Shown here piece after piece: positions 11,723 through 22,935 of a stretch of 64,000 bases of DNA. The position numbers were made by a program, and so were the translations under genes. The notes below the pieces were generated by a model. That model worked only from the letters and a program-made list of their open reading frames with translations. It searched no databases and was not told where the DNA came from. The DNA is from CAYXZL01 sp964469925 (lineage in GTDB: Bacteria; Patescibacteriota; Gracilibacteria; Absconditabacterales; Absconditicoccaceae): positions 62,001-126,000 of the forward strand of contig CAYXZL010000002.1 of the NCBI GenBank assembly GCA_964469925.1, read 5' to 3'. The first letter of the stretch is position 1. Every line of letters begins with the position of its first letter.

Positions 11723-12157
11723 ATGTCTCGTAGAATTTCTACTTTTTGTTTGTTATTTATCGTAATTGTTTTTTTGCTTTTCATTGATTTGTGAACTAAG
11801 TATTTGTTTTTTGATTTGAGATTTTATGAACAACTTTGGTTGTTTACACCTTCTTTTAATTCAGGTATTGCTTGGTCTTTGCCTGTCCCCCTTTTGGTTA
11901 TTTTACTCATTTCTTTTTTGTTTGTATTTCTCATCCTGATCTTGTTTTTCCAATGTAAGATTCGTTTTTGCATGACTGTATTTCTTTTGTCTTGAACTCT
12001 TTGAAACCTGTATGATAGAATACTTTTCTTTTGAGTTAGAGATTTTATAGATTTCCATTTTTTCCCAATTTTTAATTGTGCTGATGTGTTTTTAACTATC
12101 GGTATTATTTTATTTTTATATGATGAGTTTTTTTCAACTAGAATTGAAAATAGATAA
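11723..12157 (+). CDS. lspA: Lipoprotein signal peptidase (signal peptidase II)
   Basis: 144-residue four-helix membrane aspartyl protease that removes the signal peptide of lipoproteins. The two catalytic-Asp regions are present: GNLYDRI, and the VRDFIDFHFFPIFNCADVF segment near the C-terminus. Membrane helices are visible near 5-22, 56-75, 78-96 and 120-138. It starts 1 base after the stop of the upstream ATPase gene, so co-transcription is likely. Three glycines, including the one in GNLYD, are TGA. Likely client: the lipoprotein at 5457-5708. Confidence 0.88.
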
Positions 12158-12201
12158 AAAAACCTTACCTTTTTAGTCTCTTTTAGATTTTTTTTGTTGG
12201 T

Positions 12202-12516
12202 ATGCAATTTACATGAAAGATTGTTTTTATATGAGATGTTGAGTCTGTTGGTGCCAACAATTCTCCAAAACAAACTATTGTTTTGGAAGAACATAATGAC
12301 AAAGAATATAAATCTTCGTTGGCTGTTGATTTTTGGTCAGATAAGACTGGTTTGCTCCAATCTTACTCTATTGGTGATATTGTTACTGTTTCTCTTAATC
12401 CTAAGGCTAGAGAATATAATGGGAAATATTATAATAGCATTTCTTGTCGAAAAATTGAGTGATCATCTAATCTTTCTTGAAAACCCTCTGATTCTGATGA
12501 CGATCTCCCTTTTTAG
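12202..12516 (+). CDS. DUF3127-like protein (small OB-fold type)
   Basis: 104 residues. Begins MQFTGKIVFIGDVESVG and contains QTIVLEEHNDKEYKSSLAVDF followed by SIGDIVTVSLNPKAREYNGKYYNSISCRKIE, the strand order and the REYNG(K/R)(W/Y)Y signature of DUF3127. Those proteins resemble single-stranded-DNA-binding OB folds, but no function is established. The C-terminal tail is Ser/Asp-rich and ends DDDLPF, which resembles the acidic tail of SSB proteins. Last gene of the plus-strand run; it converges on ruvB with an 80-base gap. Confidence 0.6.
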
Positions 12517-12596
12517 TTAGTTTTTCTCCATTTCATTTTATTTATTAGAAATACTTGGAAATTATTGACTTCCCCTCTTTTTTGTTTTCTTACTTC

Positions 12597-13541
12597 TTAC
12601 TTTGTCATTGTTCTTCATCTGTTTGTTTTTTCGATCCATCATAGTCTCATGAGTAGTGGCTCTATTTCGTTCTCTATTGTTTTTTCGCTAATTCATAATT
12701 TCCCAGCTAGCGACTTTAAAGAGATTTGAGTATTCTTTTTGTCTTTGTTTTCAAACAGTGCTAGGTATTTTTTATGTAACTTTGTTATTCAATGGTTTTC
12801 TATATCTATCCAACTTTTGCACTCTTTTCGTATTGGATCTGTTAGTGTTCTGTTTGTTGTATTACTAATTATGTAATCTCTTATTTTTATACATAAGTTT
12901 TTTATGTTTCTAGGTGCTCAATCAGAGTAGTGCGTTATGTCCTTTACTATTGTACGGTCGGTTATGATTTCTAGTTGTTTTAAGTAGGTGTTAGTTATTT
13001 GCTCCTTTTCTTCATTGTTATATTCTTCCAGATTAAAGCTGTAAATAAATCTATTTTTGAGTGGGCTTGAAAGTGACTCTGGTTTGGTTGTTGCTCATAC
13101 TAGTGTAAATTTTTCTATCGGTAGATTCAGATTAGTTCAGTCTGGCATTATTATGTCCACACGGTTATCCTCCATTGCTATGTATAATATTTCTTCTATG
13201 TGTGCTTTTATTCTATGGATTTCATCAATGAACAAAATATCGTTATTCTCTAATTTTTGGAGTAACGATATAATATCGGATGGTTTTGTTATTGCATAGC
13301 CTGTTGTGTAGTAGAATTGGGTGTTACAATATCCTGCTATGATCTGAGCAAGGGTCGTTTTCCCGTATCCGCTTGGTCAAGATAGTAGGATGTGTCCTAA
13401 TGTATGATTGTTCAGTTTAGAGCTTTTTATCGCTGTTTTGAGTATTGTCTTAATAGATTTTTGACCTATGAACTCTGAGAATTTTGATGGTCTTTCTATA
13501 TGTATGGATTTTGATTTCTTTTCTTTGTCTTCTGTAATCAT
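12597..13541 (-). CDS. ruvB: Holliday junction branch migration helicase RuvB
   Basis: 314-residue AAA+ motor that drives branch migration with RuvA. Begins with the family SIHIERPSKFSEFIGQ region, Walker A GPSGYGKT at residues 55-62, Walker B ILFIDEIHR, sensor segment LVGATTKPESLSSPLKNRF, and a C-terminal winged helix ending in MRLGWIEKTNRGRTMTK. Somewhat shorter than usual (about 335). The Walker A first glycine is TGA. Downstream of the SLH gene by 44 bases, same strand, so the two may be co-transcribed. ruvC and ruvX are elsewhere in the window; no ruvA was found here. Confidence 0.9.
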
Positions 13542-13585
13542 TTTTTAATCTTCCCCTAGCTTTTTTAAAAGTGGAATTTATCGTT

Positions 13586-15403
13586 TTATCTGTTTTGTTC
13601 TAGAACTGTATACTCAAATGGGTTTGTTTCTAGTGGTTGAATTGTATAGACAATCTTTTCTTTGTTGAGCCTAATGATTCAATTTAGTAAATGTTTTTTG
13701 TCTGTTATAAACATTACTGATCATAGTGTATCATTGCTTACTGTGTCATGTATTTCGCCATACCGTACTATGTGAAAATTGGGATATTCTTGTATATCGG
13801 TTTTTTGTACTTTTCGCTGATTCTCTTCTCGATTAATATATCATACCTTGTTATCTAAGGTTCTTAGGAAATTCACGTCAATGTAAGTTTGGATTTGGTC
13901 TGGTTGTTTGTGATTTTTTATAATCATGAACTCGTTACTTGTTGGTGTGTAGTCTAAGTTTTGTGCTATTATGTTGTTTATTATTAATCTATGTAAGTAT
14001 AGTATCATTTCTATGTTACTGATTGTTTTTTCAAAACCATCTTTGTCTTCTTGGTTTATTATTCATCGCTCTTTGGCCTTATCAAAATATCATTGCCATC
14101 GTGGTATTGTGTTTTCATTTAGCTTCCCTTCTATTAACCTTACTAATGCTGTTATGAATTGTGACTTTAGTATGGGGTCTTTGGGAAGAAAATTATTTTC
14201 ATTATCTCAAAGCATTATTCCCATTTTGCACACATTGTTGATATATTCGTAGTTTTCATCATTTATTCATACATCATTGAAAATACATGACACATTTTTT
14301 TCGTTCTTTTTGTTTGGGTAGTCTTTTATGTATTTATTTCAGTAGATATCTAGTATTTTTGCTACTTCTTCTCTTGTGGTATTTGTGTACAAAAAGTTTG
14401 TGTTTGCTCTATCATGAGTTATCATTTTGTTTTCATACATTGTGTGTATAGCTTCTTTTAGTTGTGGGTCATTTTGCGGGTTTATTTCTTCTCACAAAAT
14501 ACTTATGTTTTTCAAAATATTTGATTTCGTCTCGATGTTTTCTGTATTGGTATTTGAACTTATGTTTATATCTTTGTTGTTAGTGACATTATCTGTATTA
14601 TTGTTGCTTTGTTCTTTTTTGTTGTATACCCTTCGCATGTAGATTGCCGCACTTTGCCTGTCTAATGGGTTGTCCATTGTGTCTACTTTATCTTCAATGA
14701 TTCATAATTCTTTAGCACTATTGTAATAGCTTATTCGTCGTGGACTAAGATTTTCATTACCCATTTTTTTAGTGTAAATTCTCATAAGTACTGTTATAAA
14801 TTCTGCCTTTGTTAATTGTTTAAATGGCCTAAAGGTATTGTCCGAATATCCTTTGAATATTCCTAATCTGCATGTTTCCAATATGTGTTCTTGAAGTGTT
14901 GGGTCTGATCTATGCAAATCTATGAACGAACAGTTTTTGTTTTTTGTTTCATCTGAATAGTTTGATATTTTGTAGAAACGATTTATGATTTTTGCAAACT
15001 GTTCTCTTGTGAGGAAACTTCGTGGTTGGTATTTTTCGCTTGTGTTAAATATTGTCATTTTATTTTCATACATGAAACTGAGTGCTTTTTCAAATTCCTG
15101 TTGTTGCGGATTAGTAATCTTTGTTGTCTCTCCTTTGCTGTCTGAGTCTGGCTGTGTAGGGGCTGTTGGGTCGTTTTGGTCGGTAGTAGAAGTGTTGGAC
15201 AGTTTTTCTTTAGATGTTCATCATTCTGTTGTGGGAGTGTTTCCAAGGTTATTCGAGTCAATCTCTTTTCATGTACTTTCGTCTAGTATTTTTATTTCGT
15301 AGGTTACTGGGTCCACGATTATTGTTTGTCCGTGTGTGGTCGATAAAAAACACACTATGATACCTGTTCCTATTATTGCTATCTTTCTTTTTTTTCGGAT
15401 CAT
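13586..15403 (-). CDS. S-layer homology (SLH) domain protein
   Basis: 605 residues. Signal peptide from the ATG at 15403 (MIRKKRKIAIIGTGIIVCFLS, given here in part). A Ser/Thr/Pro/Gln-rich linker follows, then a cluster of SLH motifs (FLTREQFAKIINRFYK, GIFKGYSDNTFRPFKQLTKAEF, NPLDRQSAAIYMRRVY) and a second, more diverged cluster (NTTREEVAKILDIY, GIMLGDNENNFLPKDPILKSQF). The last ~150 residues match nothing I recognise. SLH domains anchor proteins to cell-wall polymers, so this is probably part of, or attached to, the surface layer. Transcribed from the promoter at 15434-15461; followed by ruvB. Confidence 0.85.
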
Positions 15404-15433
15404 TGGTTTTCAGAGAGCTAAAGTCTTCGTGTG

Positions 15434-15461
15434 ATACTATATATGCTCTTGTTTTTGTCAA
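15434..15461 (-). promoter_or_regulatory. Promoter of the SLH protein gene
   Basis: Minus strand TTGACA (15456-15461), 16-base spacer, TAGTAT (15434-15439). Expected transcription start is about 24 bases before the ATG at 15403. It sits in the 132-base divergent gap between this gene and trpS; I see no equally good promoter for trpS, though TTGACT near 15480 is a weak candidate. Confidence 0.5.
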
Positions 15462-15535
15462 ACTCTCCATTACTATTCGTTTTGACTTTCGTTTGAAATT
15501 CTTTTTATGCATGCTATTTGTTTTTGGATAATTCA

Positions 15536-16537
15536 ATGACTAAGAGGATTCTAACTTGAATGAAACCTACTGCTAGCCAATTCCATATAGGTAATTACTA
15601 TGGTGCAGTTAGACCTTTATTTGAATTGGTTCATAAGTATAAGGAAGCTGAAGTTTTTTTTATGATTGCCACAATGCATGCCTTTACTAATTTCTATGAT
15701 GGGAGTGTTTTGTCTAAGAATGTAGTTAGTTGTTGAAAAATGTATTTAGCTATGATGAGGGTTTATTGACTTGACGATCATTCTCTTTTGATTTTTAATC
15801 AACCTGACGTTGTCTGACATGCTCAATTGGCTTGGGTATTTCAATGCATTACGCATATGGGTTTTTTGGAAAGAATGCATGCTTATAAAGATGCAGCCTC
15901 TAAGGGAAGGGCATCTGAACTTTCTGTTGGTACTTTTTGTTACCCTGTTCTTCAAGCTGTAGATGTTATTTTGTATGATGTCGATTATGTTCCTGTTGGT
16001 AAAGATCAACAACAACATATTGAGTATGCTAGAGATATTGCTCAAAAGTTTAATTCCCTGTTTTGAGAAACCTTTGTATTACCTGAATGTTTACTACAGG
16101 CTGATGTTGAGGTTGTCCCTTGAATTGATGGTCGTAAAATGTCTAAATCATATAATAATTTTATTGGACTTTTGGATGACGAAAAGCTTTTGTTGAAGAA
16201 AATTAGGAGAATCCCGACTTCTGCTTTGCCTGTAGAAGCTTCGAAGAATCCAGATGAGTGTAATGTTTACAATATTCTTAAATTGTTTCTATCGCTGGAA
16301 GAAAATGATGTTTTAAGACAAAGATATTTGTCTGGTTGACTTTCTTTTAAGGAAGTTAAGGATTTTCTTTATGAGAAAATACGTTTTTTTGTTAAACCAA
16401 TTCAGGATCATTATGCTTCCATTTCTGATGATGTTATTTGTAAACTACTAAAAAAAAATGCTACTGTGGTAAGTGAAATTGCAAACAAGAAGATTCTTGA
16501 TGTTTATAAGAAGGTTGGGTTTTCTTCTTCTCACTAA
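15536..16537 (+). CDS. trpS: Tryptophanyl-tRNA synthetase
   Basis: 333-residue class I synthetase charging tRNA-Trp. The ATP-site region GMKPTASQFHIGNYYGA is near the N-terminus, where the family has TG-x-x-PT/S-x-x-x-HIGN, and the KMSKS loop appears exactly as GRKMSKSYNN in the second half. Length is standard (about 330). The glycine before MKPT is a TGA codon. Monocistronic: divergent from the SLH gene and followed by a long noncoding stretch. Confidence 0.95.
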
Positions 16538-17087
16538 CTATATTAAGCTACTAGGGTTGTTATGGTATTTCCCTCTTTTTTTTGTTTTTTTGTGTTTCCC
16601 CTCTATATACCGCTAGCCTTTTTTTAGTTTTATTATTGTTCGCTTTTGCTATGGGTATTATTTAAAATTCGTCCTAACTTTTTCCCTTTTAAATTTTAAA
16701 TAATAAAAAAAACGACAGTCGAGTATTTCTCGCTGCCGCCTATGACGGGCGGCAGTATGGTACTAACGCACCTTATAATTGCATATCATCTTGCACAATG
16801 TTTTTTTGTGCTGCTATACGATTATGAGGTCTTTTAGTATGTCTGCCGCCCATCTTGATACAGTATCCGATTAAGTGGGTACTTAACCAAGATGGTTAAA
16901 CTTTTGAATTTTTACCTTCTTCCTTGGTGGGTTTTTAATACCCTTAATCCCAATGGTAAAGTAAAAAGTTCTTGCTTTTTGTCTTTTGATTTTTTTTTGT
17001 GATTGCACAATAATCTTTTTTAAGAATCATTCTAGAGTATTACATCAAATTGCGATAGTCTTTTGTTATCATGTTTTAGTATTCATA
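16538..17087. other. Noncoding convergent gap with a GC-rich multi-hairpin element
   Basis: No credible gene in 550 bases between the ends of trpS (+) and the DUF4012 gene (-). The outer parts are T/A-rich. Bases 16730-16900 are clearly richer in G+C and strongly structured: CTGCCGCC/GGCGGCAG hairpin (16733-16740 with 16748-16755), GCACAA/TTGTGC hairpin (16793-16798 with 16806-16811), and CCATCTTG/CAAGATGG (16850-16857 with 16888-16895) enclosing TTAAGT/ACTTAA (16871-16886). A second CTGCCGCC at 16843-16850 could compete for the same GGCGGCAG. Candidate structured RNA; strand undetermined. Confidence 0.45.
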
Positions 17088-18677
17088 CTATTGGAAGGGT
17101 ACTTGAAACGTGAGGTTGATTATGTTTGTACTGTTTTCTTCAATCATTTCTGTTGTGTATATTGTTGCTTTTGAAAATTCGGTTTGAATTATCTGTTCAT
17201 CTTTGATGTTTCATTTTGCTACCGATACTTCTCGGTTACTTGGCAGGTGGATTATTCATTTTGATCCCCGTATGATATTGTTTACTGTAGGTCAGAGGCC
17301 TAAAATCCCCTCTTCTCTTTCTGTTAGCTTTATACTGTATTTTTTTTCTAATTCTTTTATGAATCTTTTGTATTCGTTTGGTATATTTAGATGGTATAGT
17401 ATTTGTAGTTCATATATTCCCGGTTTTAATGCACTGATGTCCACTATATCATTATTGAGTTCGTGCATAATAACTTTTCCATGTTGTTGTATTACTACTT
17501 CTTTTGTAATAAACCTGTCAGCTTTGTTGTAGGCGTTGTTTGTGTCTCGTAAGTATATCTTTGATTTTTGATAGTTGTTTTGTAGTCCATATTTTTCTAA
17601 TACCTGATTGAGTCAATGAGATGTGTTTGAGAGATATATGTTGATTTTTTTTTCTTCTATTATTTTATCAAAATTGTTAATAATTGCTTTTATTATTTCT
17701 TCTTGGTTTTCTTTGAAATATTGGTTTACTTCATTTAAATATAATTCTTTTTTGTGATTACGAACCTCTCCTCTTATAAGATCTATTGATGCATTAACAA
17801 ACTGTCGTTCTCGTATTTTTCTTTGTAAATCTGGGATAATTTCTTCAAACATGTCTGTTCTCAGAAAAAATATTCATTTTATGTATTTGTCAGTTAGAGT
17901 TCTTTGCAAATCTGTGTAGGCGGTTTTGTTTCGTATTTCTTCATTATAATCTTCGTTGAATATTTTTTCATATAGGGTTTTGATATTTTGCCCATCTATG
18001 TTGGTAAATCAAAACTTGTTTGCTGCGACAAATCCTATGTTGGTTGTTCCTAGGTATGGTATACTTCGGATAGGGGCTTTTAAAAATGAATATGGTGCGA
18101 TATGATTTGGGAAATATGTGTCTACAATTCCTATATCTTTGACTTTAGCCTTTTTTAGACTCAAAAAAGCAAAAGATCAAAAGAATCAGCCATTTGGTCT
18201 TTTCTCTCCTACGTTTTGTAAAAGGGCCAAGTAATTCATATCTTCTTGATCTCCCATTAATTTATACACTTCTTCTTTGTATGGATATAGCTCTGCTATT
18301 ACATTGAAAAAACTGTTGTATTTATCGAATCATCGATTTTGAAGGATTGCTTTGTTTTCTGCTATATACAGCCATGCTTCATCGATTGCCTCTTTCTTGT
18401 CTAGGAAAGGGTTTTCTCATTTATTGTATTCCTGTACTATATCGTCAACATTTAGAACGAATTTTCATAATTCTTTATTTATAATCCAGCTATACACTGC
18501 GAACCATTTGAGATCTTTGGTGAATATGTCGATAGGTTTTTGGTTAATGAAGATATTTGTTGCATTATGGATGAAGCTAAAAAATGCGAAAAAAAATAAG
18601 AGGGTAGAGAAAAACACAAGTATTTTTCATGATGTCTTTTTTCTTCTCTTTTTATAGGCAAGGCCTCGTTGTTTCAT
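17088..18677 (-). CDS. DUF4012 domain-containing membrane-anchored protein
   Basis: 529 residues. A strongly basic N-terminus (MKQRGLAYKKRRKK) is followed by one membrane helix at about residues 18-36, leaving most of the protein outside. Around residues 155-170 is QNVGEKRPNGGFFGSFAF, the hallmark of DUF4012 proteins (usually QNN-x-E-x-RPTGGFIGS), common in CPR and Actinobacteria and related to LytR/Cps2A-psr-like cell-envelope proteins only loosely. Function unknown, probably envelope. The start at 18677 is the only ATG in this frame before the membrane helix. tRNA-Arg lies 38 bases upstream on the same strand. Confidence 0.7.
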
Positions 18678-18714
18678 ATTGCTTTGTATTTAATATACCT
18701 TGTTTTGCCTTATT

Positions 18715-18786
18715 CAGGGGGTACAGGATTTGAACCCGCAATGACGGTTCCGAAGACCGTTGTGTTACCGATTACACCAACCCCCT
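18715..18786 (-). tRNA. tRNA-Arg (anticodon UCG)
   Basis: 72 bases that fold as a full cloverleaf on the minus strand: acceptor AGGGGGT/ACCCCCT with G discriminator, D stem GTGT/ACAC, anticodon stem ACGGT/ACCGT around loop CTTCGGA (anticodon TCG), and T arm GCGGG-TTCAAAT-CCTGT. No CCA is encoded. Its first base is directly next to the TAA of the upstream gene, so it must be processed out of a longer mRNA-tRNA transcript or use a promoter inside that gene. Confidence 0.92.
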
Positions 18787-19650
18787 TTATTTCTCAAGTA
18801 GTTTTATTAATCATTGACCTCCCACTATATTTTTTATCATTGGTGTTACTTCTCAATACTGCAATATTATGCTTTCTAATAGGCGTTTTTCTAGTTCATG
18901 CTTATGAATTTTTCTTACTTTTTCAATTGATTTGTTTTGTTTGCATAATCGTAGCAGAATTTCATAATCGCTTATTGTTATTTGATAATTTATTCATTTG
19001 TTGTGTGTTTGTGCATTATGACCACAATATAATTGTTCTGATTGAAGTTGTGTAATCATTTTGTCTAAGGTTTCTTTGTGTTTTACCGTATTTCCTGTGA
19101 GGGGTAGTTGGATTCTTATATTGTTGAGTATCTCGTTTTGGATACTTACTTTCCCGTATATTATACTTAATCCTAGGAAAAAATTGATGATTTTGTTTGT
19201 TTCTGATTTGATAGCTTCTAATGTTTCTCCTTCATAACCTCCTTTGGTATGGATTATGTATTGATTGCTGTTTTTTGTCCGATGGATTTTCATTTTTCAT
19301 ATTGTACTCAACCTTGTTTCTAGGGAACTGATTTGATTTGCCTTGTTTTTAGGTAGGTAATAATAGTTTTGGTTTTTTTCTTCGTCGTATCATTGATATA
19401 ATTGTAGTGCTGATTTGATACATTTCGGTTCTATTTGAAATGTGTGGCGTTTTTCCTTTCTTACGATGCAGTACATTTTTTGTCATAGATCTTTTCGGTT
19501 TATTTTCTTTCGAGTGCCTTTATGGTATGCTATTATTCAATGATCTTTTGCATGAAATGTGAGAGATTCCAATGTTTGTGTATATACCTTTTCATTGCTG
19601 TTCTCCTTTTCTTTGTGGGTTGAGAGTATATTGTTTTGATCTCGATACAT
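18787..19650 (-). CDS. Unknown 287-residue protein upstream of tRNA-Arg
   Basis: Lys- and Asn-rich, apparently cytoplasmic, with no signal peptide or long membrane helix. It begins MYRDQNNILSTHKEKE. The middle has FFLGLSIIYGKVS, which faintly recalls the LAGLIDADG helix of homing endonucleases, but the diagnostic acidic residues are missing, so I do not assign that family. It starts 2 bases after the ftsW stop codon and its own stop touches tRNA-Arg. Four or five in-frame TGA codons. Probably a lineage-specific gene in the ftsW operon. Confidence 0.6.
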
Positions 19651-19652
19651 GA

Positions 19653-20903
19653 TTATTTGTTTTCTAATATTTTATAAATTAGCATAACCTCGATCAGGTT
19701 TACCATCAAAGCAGTTCATCCGTAGCTCATGAATGGTAATGTTAGACCTGTGTTTGGTAGAATGCTTATATTAACACCTATATTGACGAAGGCTTGTATT
19801 ATTATGAGTGAGAGTAATCAGACTGCTATTAGTTTGCTATATTGATCTTTTATGATGTATAGTTTTGTAAGGGTATAGTACGCAATTAGGAAATATAGTG
19901 TTATGATAAATATATTCCCAATAAAGCCAACTTCTTCCGCAAGTGCAGCGAATATGAAATCACTTTGCGCTTCTGGTATTTGTCAAAACTTTTGTAATCA
20001 TTTACCATATCATTGTCACCAAAATCATCATCATCATATGCCTATTAGTGCTTGTTGTGTTTGTCGTCAGATTGATTTTTGGTTTTCTGCTGTTTTTTCG
20101 TTTACAAAAAAACTTAATCTTTCTGTTATATATCAAAACCTCTGAGGGAATATCGCTATGGTAGTTAGTCATAGGAATCATCCTATTGCACATATTGTTA
20201 GAAGGTATTTAATTTTCGCTCATTTATATCGACACATGATAAGAGTGACTATTGCCATGACGAATATACTTCATAGGTCGGGTATTAGTAGGAAAATGCC
20301 AAATATGATTCATAGTATAATGCAGAGGGCAATATAAAATTCTTTGCCATTTAGCATGTGTTGTTTTCTTATTATCCGTCAGGATAGGAAAATAACTAAT
20401 CAGATTTTGAAAAATTCTGATGGTTGGAGATTACCTAGCCCTGGTACTATGACCCATCATCTTGCTCCGTTTAGGTCAACTCAAAGGGGAGTAAACACTA
20501 ACAGTTGCAATAATAATGCTCATATTCCTATTATTATTATGTTTCTATCATTCTTGAGTCGTTTTATTGGTATGATGTATACTACAGCAACTACTACTAG
20601 GGCTTTCACTATGTTTTTGATTTGTTGTGAGAAGAAATAGTAATTTGACGGTTCTCCGACTCGTCTATTTTGACTTATTCGTTTTAATGTTTGATCGAAT
20701 GATTCGTATATACTTATACTATATAGGGCAAATATTCCGAATATTAACAGCATTATCGAAACAATCAACAATTTTGTTGATTTTTTGATATTTAATGTCT
20801 CGAGCAGTATGATGATGGCTATCCCTATACTGATTACAAATAAGTGCATTACTATACTTTCATTAAAGCTTTGAGATAGTATTTTTGTCCGTATTGATTG
20901 CAA
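19653..20903 (-). CDS. ftsW: FtsW/RodA/SpoVE family peptidoglycan glycosyltransferase
   Basis: 416 residues from a TTG at 20903; an ATG at 20849 would give 398. About ten membrane helices. Family blocks: GARGWVIVPGLGNLQPSEFFKI, LIPDLGS, and the extracytoplasmic loop with YGKGLQKFGQIPEAQSDFIFA followed by LAEEVGFIG, then LPFMSYGGTAL near the end. The protein polymerises lipid II during division or elongation. An in-frame TAG sits just upstream of the TTG, which fixes the maximal start; a TATAGC box 5 bases before the TTG would make the mRNA leaderless. FtsW and RodA cannot be separated from sequence alone here. Confidence 0.85.
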
Positions 20904-20967
20904 TTGATGCTATACTTGTTACTCTTCTCATATTGTTTTTTTTTGTATATTATTGCCCTGTACATGA

Positions 20968-21564
20968 ATGGTTTTTAATCCTTGGGACTATTATAACAAA
21001 AAGGCTAAGCAATCTGGTTACTTGGCAAGGTCTGTGTACAAACTTTCTGAGATGCAAAAGAGGTTTCGTCTTATAACTCCTTCTACTCTTACTGTTTTAG
21101 ATTTAGGATGTTCTCCCTGAAGTCGACTGCAATATGTTCGTGACTCGGTTGAGTCACCAAAGCTTTGTGCTATTGGCTTTGACTTGAAACCTACATCTTT
21201 AAATGTTTTGTGAGTGTTTCCTTATGTCTGTGATTTTACAAAAAAAGATCAAGTTTTATCGTTTTTTGCTATTCATAATGTTTTCCGTTTTGATCTTATT
21301 CTTTCTGATGCAGCTCCCAATACGTCTGGTATAAAAGATTTGGATGCTATGAAATCTATCCAGTTGATTGAGGATAGCTTTTGGATTTATAAAGATCATC
21401 TTATGAAGGGTGGAAAGTTTGCTATTAAGGTTTTTATGTGACCAGGCTTTGATGAGCTTGTTAGTTCTTTTAAATTGCTTTACGGCGGGAAGAATATTAG
21501 AATATTCAAGCCTGATGCCAGTAGATCACAAAGCAAGGAAATTTATATAGTAAAACACTCATAA
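20968..21564 (+). CDS. rlmE: FtsJ-like rRNA ribose 2'-O-methyltransferase
   Basis: 198-residue Rossmann-fold SAM methyltransferase. N-terminal DYYNKKAKQSGYLARSVYKL, SAM motif I VLDLGCSPGS, and the catalytic region LSDAAPNTSG followed by KGGKFAIKVFMGPGFDEL, with the K-D-K-E tetrad residues of the FtsJ family in place. RlmE methylates U2552 of 23S rRNA; that target is by family. The ATG at 20968 (MVFNPWDYYNKK) is the last start before the conserved region. Divergent from ftsW, and followed by der 24 bases later. Confidence 0.85.
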
Positions 21565-21588
21565 TACGTTTTTATTAGTTGTGTTATA

Positions 21589-22932
21589 ATGAAGGTTGGT
21601 TTAGTTGGTGCTACCAATGTTGGCAAGTCTACTTTGTTTAATAGGCTGATAGGCACACATAGGGCTATTGTTACTGAAGTTCATTGAACGACAAGAGATA
21701 TTTTGTATGAAACAGTTACTTTGTCTTGTGGTACTGTTGTGTTTTTGGATTCGCCTGGTTTAGATACCTTTGATAAGGAGATCCCTTATTTGGAGAGAGT
21801 TATCTTGGAGTCTGATTTAATTTTTTTTCTTATTGACTTTCATGCTTGATTTGGTGCTAAGGAGCAAGATATATTTTCTTTGTTGGTTAAGCATCATAAA
21901 AGGGATAGTACTTTTTTGCTAGTTAACAAAATGGACAAGAGTATGCAGCAAAAAACTTTCTCGACTGACCTTGCTTTGTATTATGGCTATGGCTTTCAGT
22001 ATGTTTATCCGGTCGCCGCAAAACAGGGATTATGAATTGATGTAATAAGAGAACATCTTGTGACATTTTATGAAGCAAATTTTTCTGGAGAAGATAGTGT
22101 TGCTACTGATGATCCTATTATCCCACTAGCAATTGTTGGGAAACCTAATGCTGGGAAGTCAACTTTTTTAAATACTCTTCTTGACAAACAGTTTGCTCAG
22201 GTTAGTGATATACCTGGTACTACTTTGGACTATAATGTTGCTGATATAATTTTTAAGTGAGTTTCGTATCGTTTTTTTGATACTGCTGGTATTAGGAAAA
22301 GATGAAAAATTCATTGATTAGAAAAAATTGCTTATGATAAAACTCTTTCTATGCTTCGTTACACTAGACCTTTAGTGCTTTTCCTTATTGATGCTGAACA
22401 GGGTATTACTCATAGAGACACAACTTTGTTGTGAGATATTATTCAAATGGCTTTACCGGTTATTGTTGTGTTGAATAAGATCGATCTTTTGAGTGATTCG
22501 TCACAAAAAGAAAGACTTCAGCAGATTGAGGTTTTTTTGCAGTTTGCCAAACATATTCCAATATGTAGCATGTCTGCTAAAAATGGTTTGTGATTCGATA
22601 CACTTTTTGAGTATGTCGGTCGTGTTTGGAATGCATATGATCAACATGTTTCTGCTGCAGACCTTCACAAATGCGTAAAAAAAGCCTTGATTCAGAGACC
22701 ACCAAGATTTTTGAAGAATAGAGAGTGCAAAATTGCTCATATCGTTCAGGTTGAAAGTAAGCCACCGACGTTTATGGTGTTTGTTAACGACACTAAGAGA
22801 GCTAACTTCTCCTTTAAAAGGCGGCTTGAGAATACTTTGAGACACCATTATGGGTTTGTGTGAGTAAATTTGCGTATTTTCTGGAGAAACAAAAATAGTA
22901 AGACTAATGATGTGAAGGTCCCTATTGAATAA
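21589..22932 (+). CDS. der: Ribosome-assembly GTPase Der (EngA)
   Basis: 447 residues with two tandem GTPase domains and a C-terminal KH-like domain, the defining layout of Der, which is needed for 50S subunit maturation. First P-loop GATNVGKS at residues 7-14, with DSPGLD and NKMD; second P-loop GKPNAGKST near 184, with DTAGIRKR, NKID and SAKNGLG. The KH-like end contains QRPPRFLKNRECKIAHI. The first-domain G2/G3 region has VHGTTRD. Follows rlmE in a translation-related pair. Confidence 0.95.
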
Positions 22933-22935
22933 TTC

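Noticed and set aside
12649..12876. Plus-strand 75-codon hydrophobic frame
   Set aside because: It lies opposite the C-terminal part of ruvB, which is supported by homology to its last residues.
15258..15536. Minus-strand 92-codon basic frame upstream of and overlapping the SLH gene
   Set aside because: The SLH signal peptide and body are in a different frame of the same strand, and the promoter at 15434-15461 lies inside this frame.
18787..19650. LAGLIDADG homing endonuclease
   Set aside because: Only a vague FLGL-x4-G helix is present; the acidic catalytic residues are missing.
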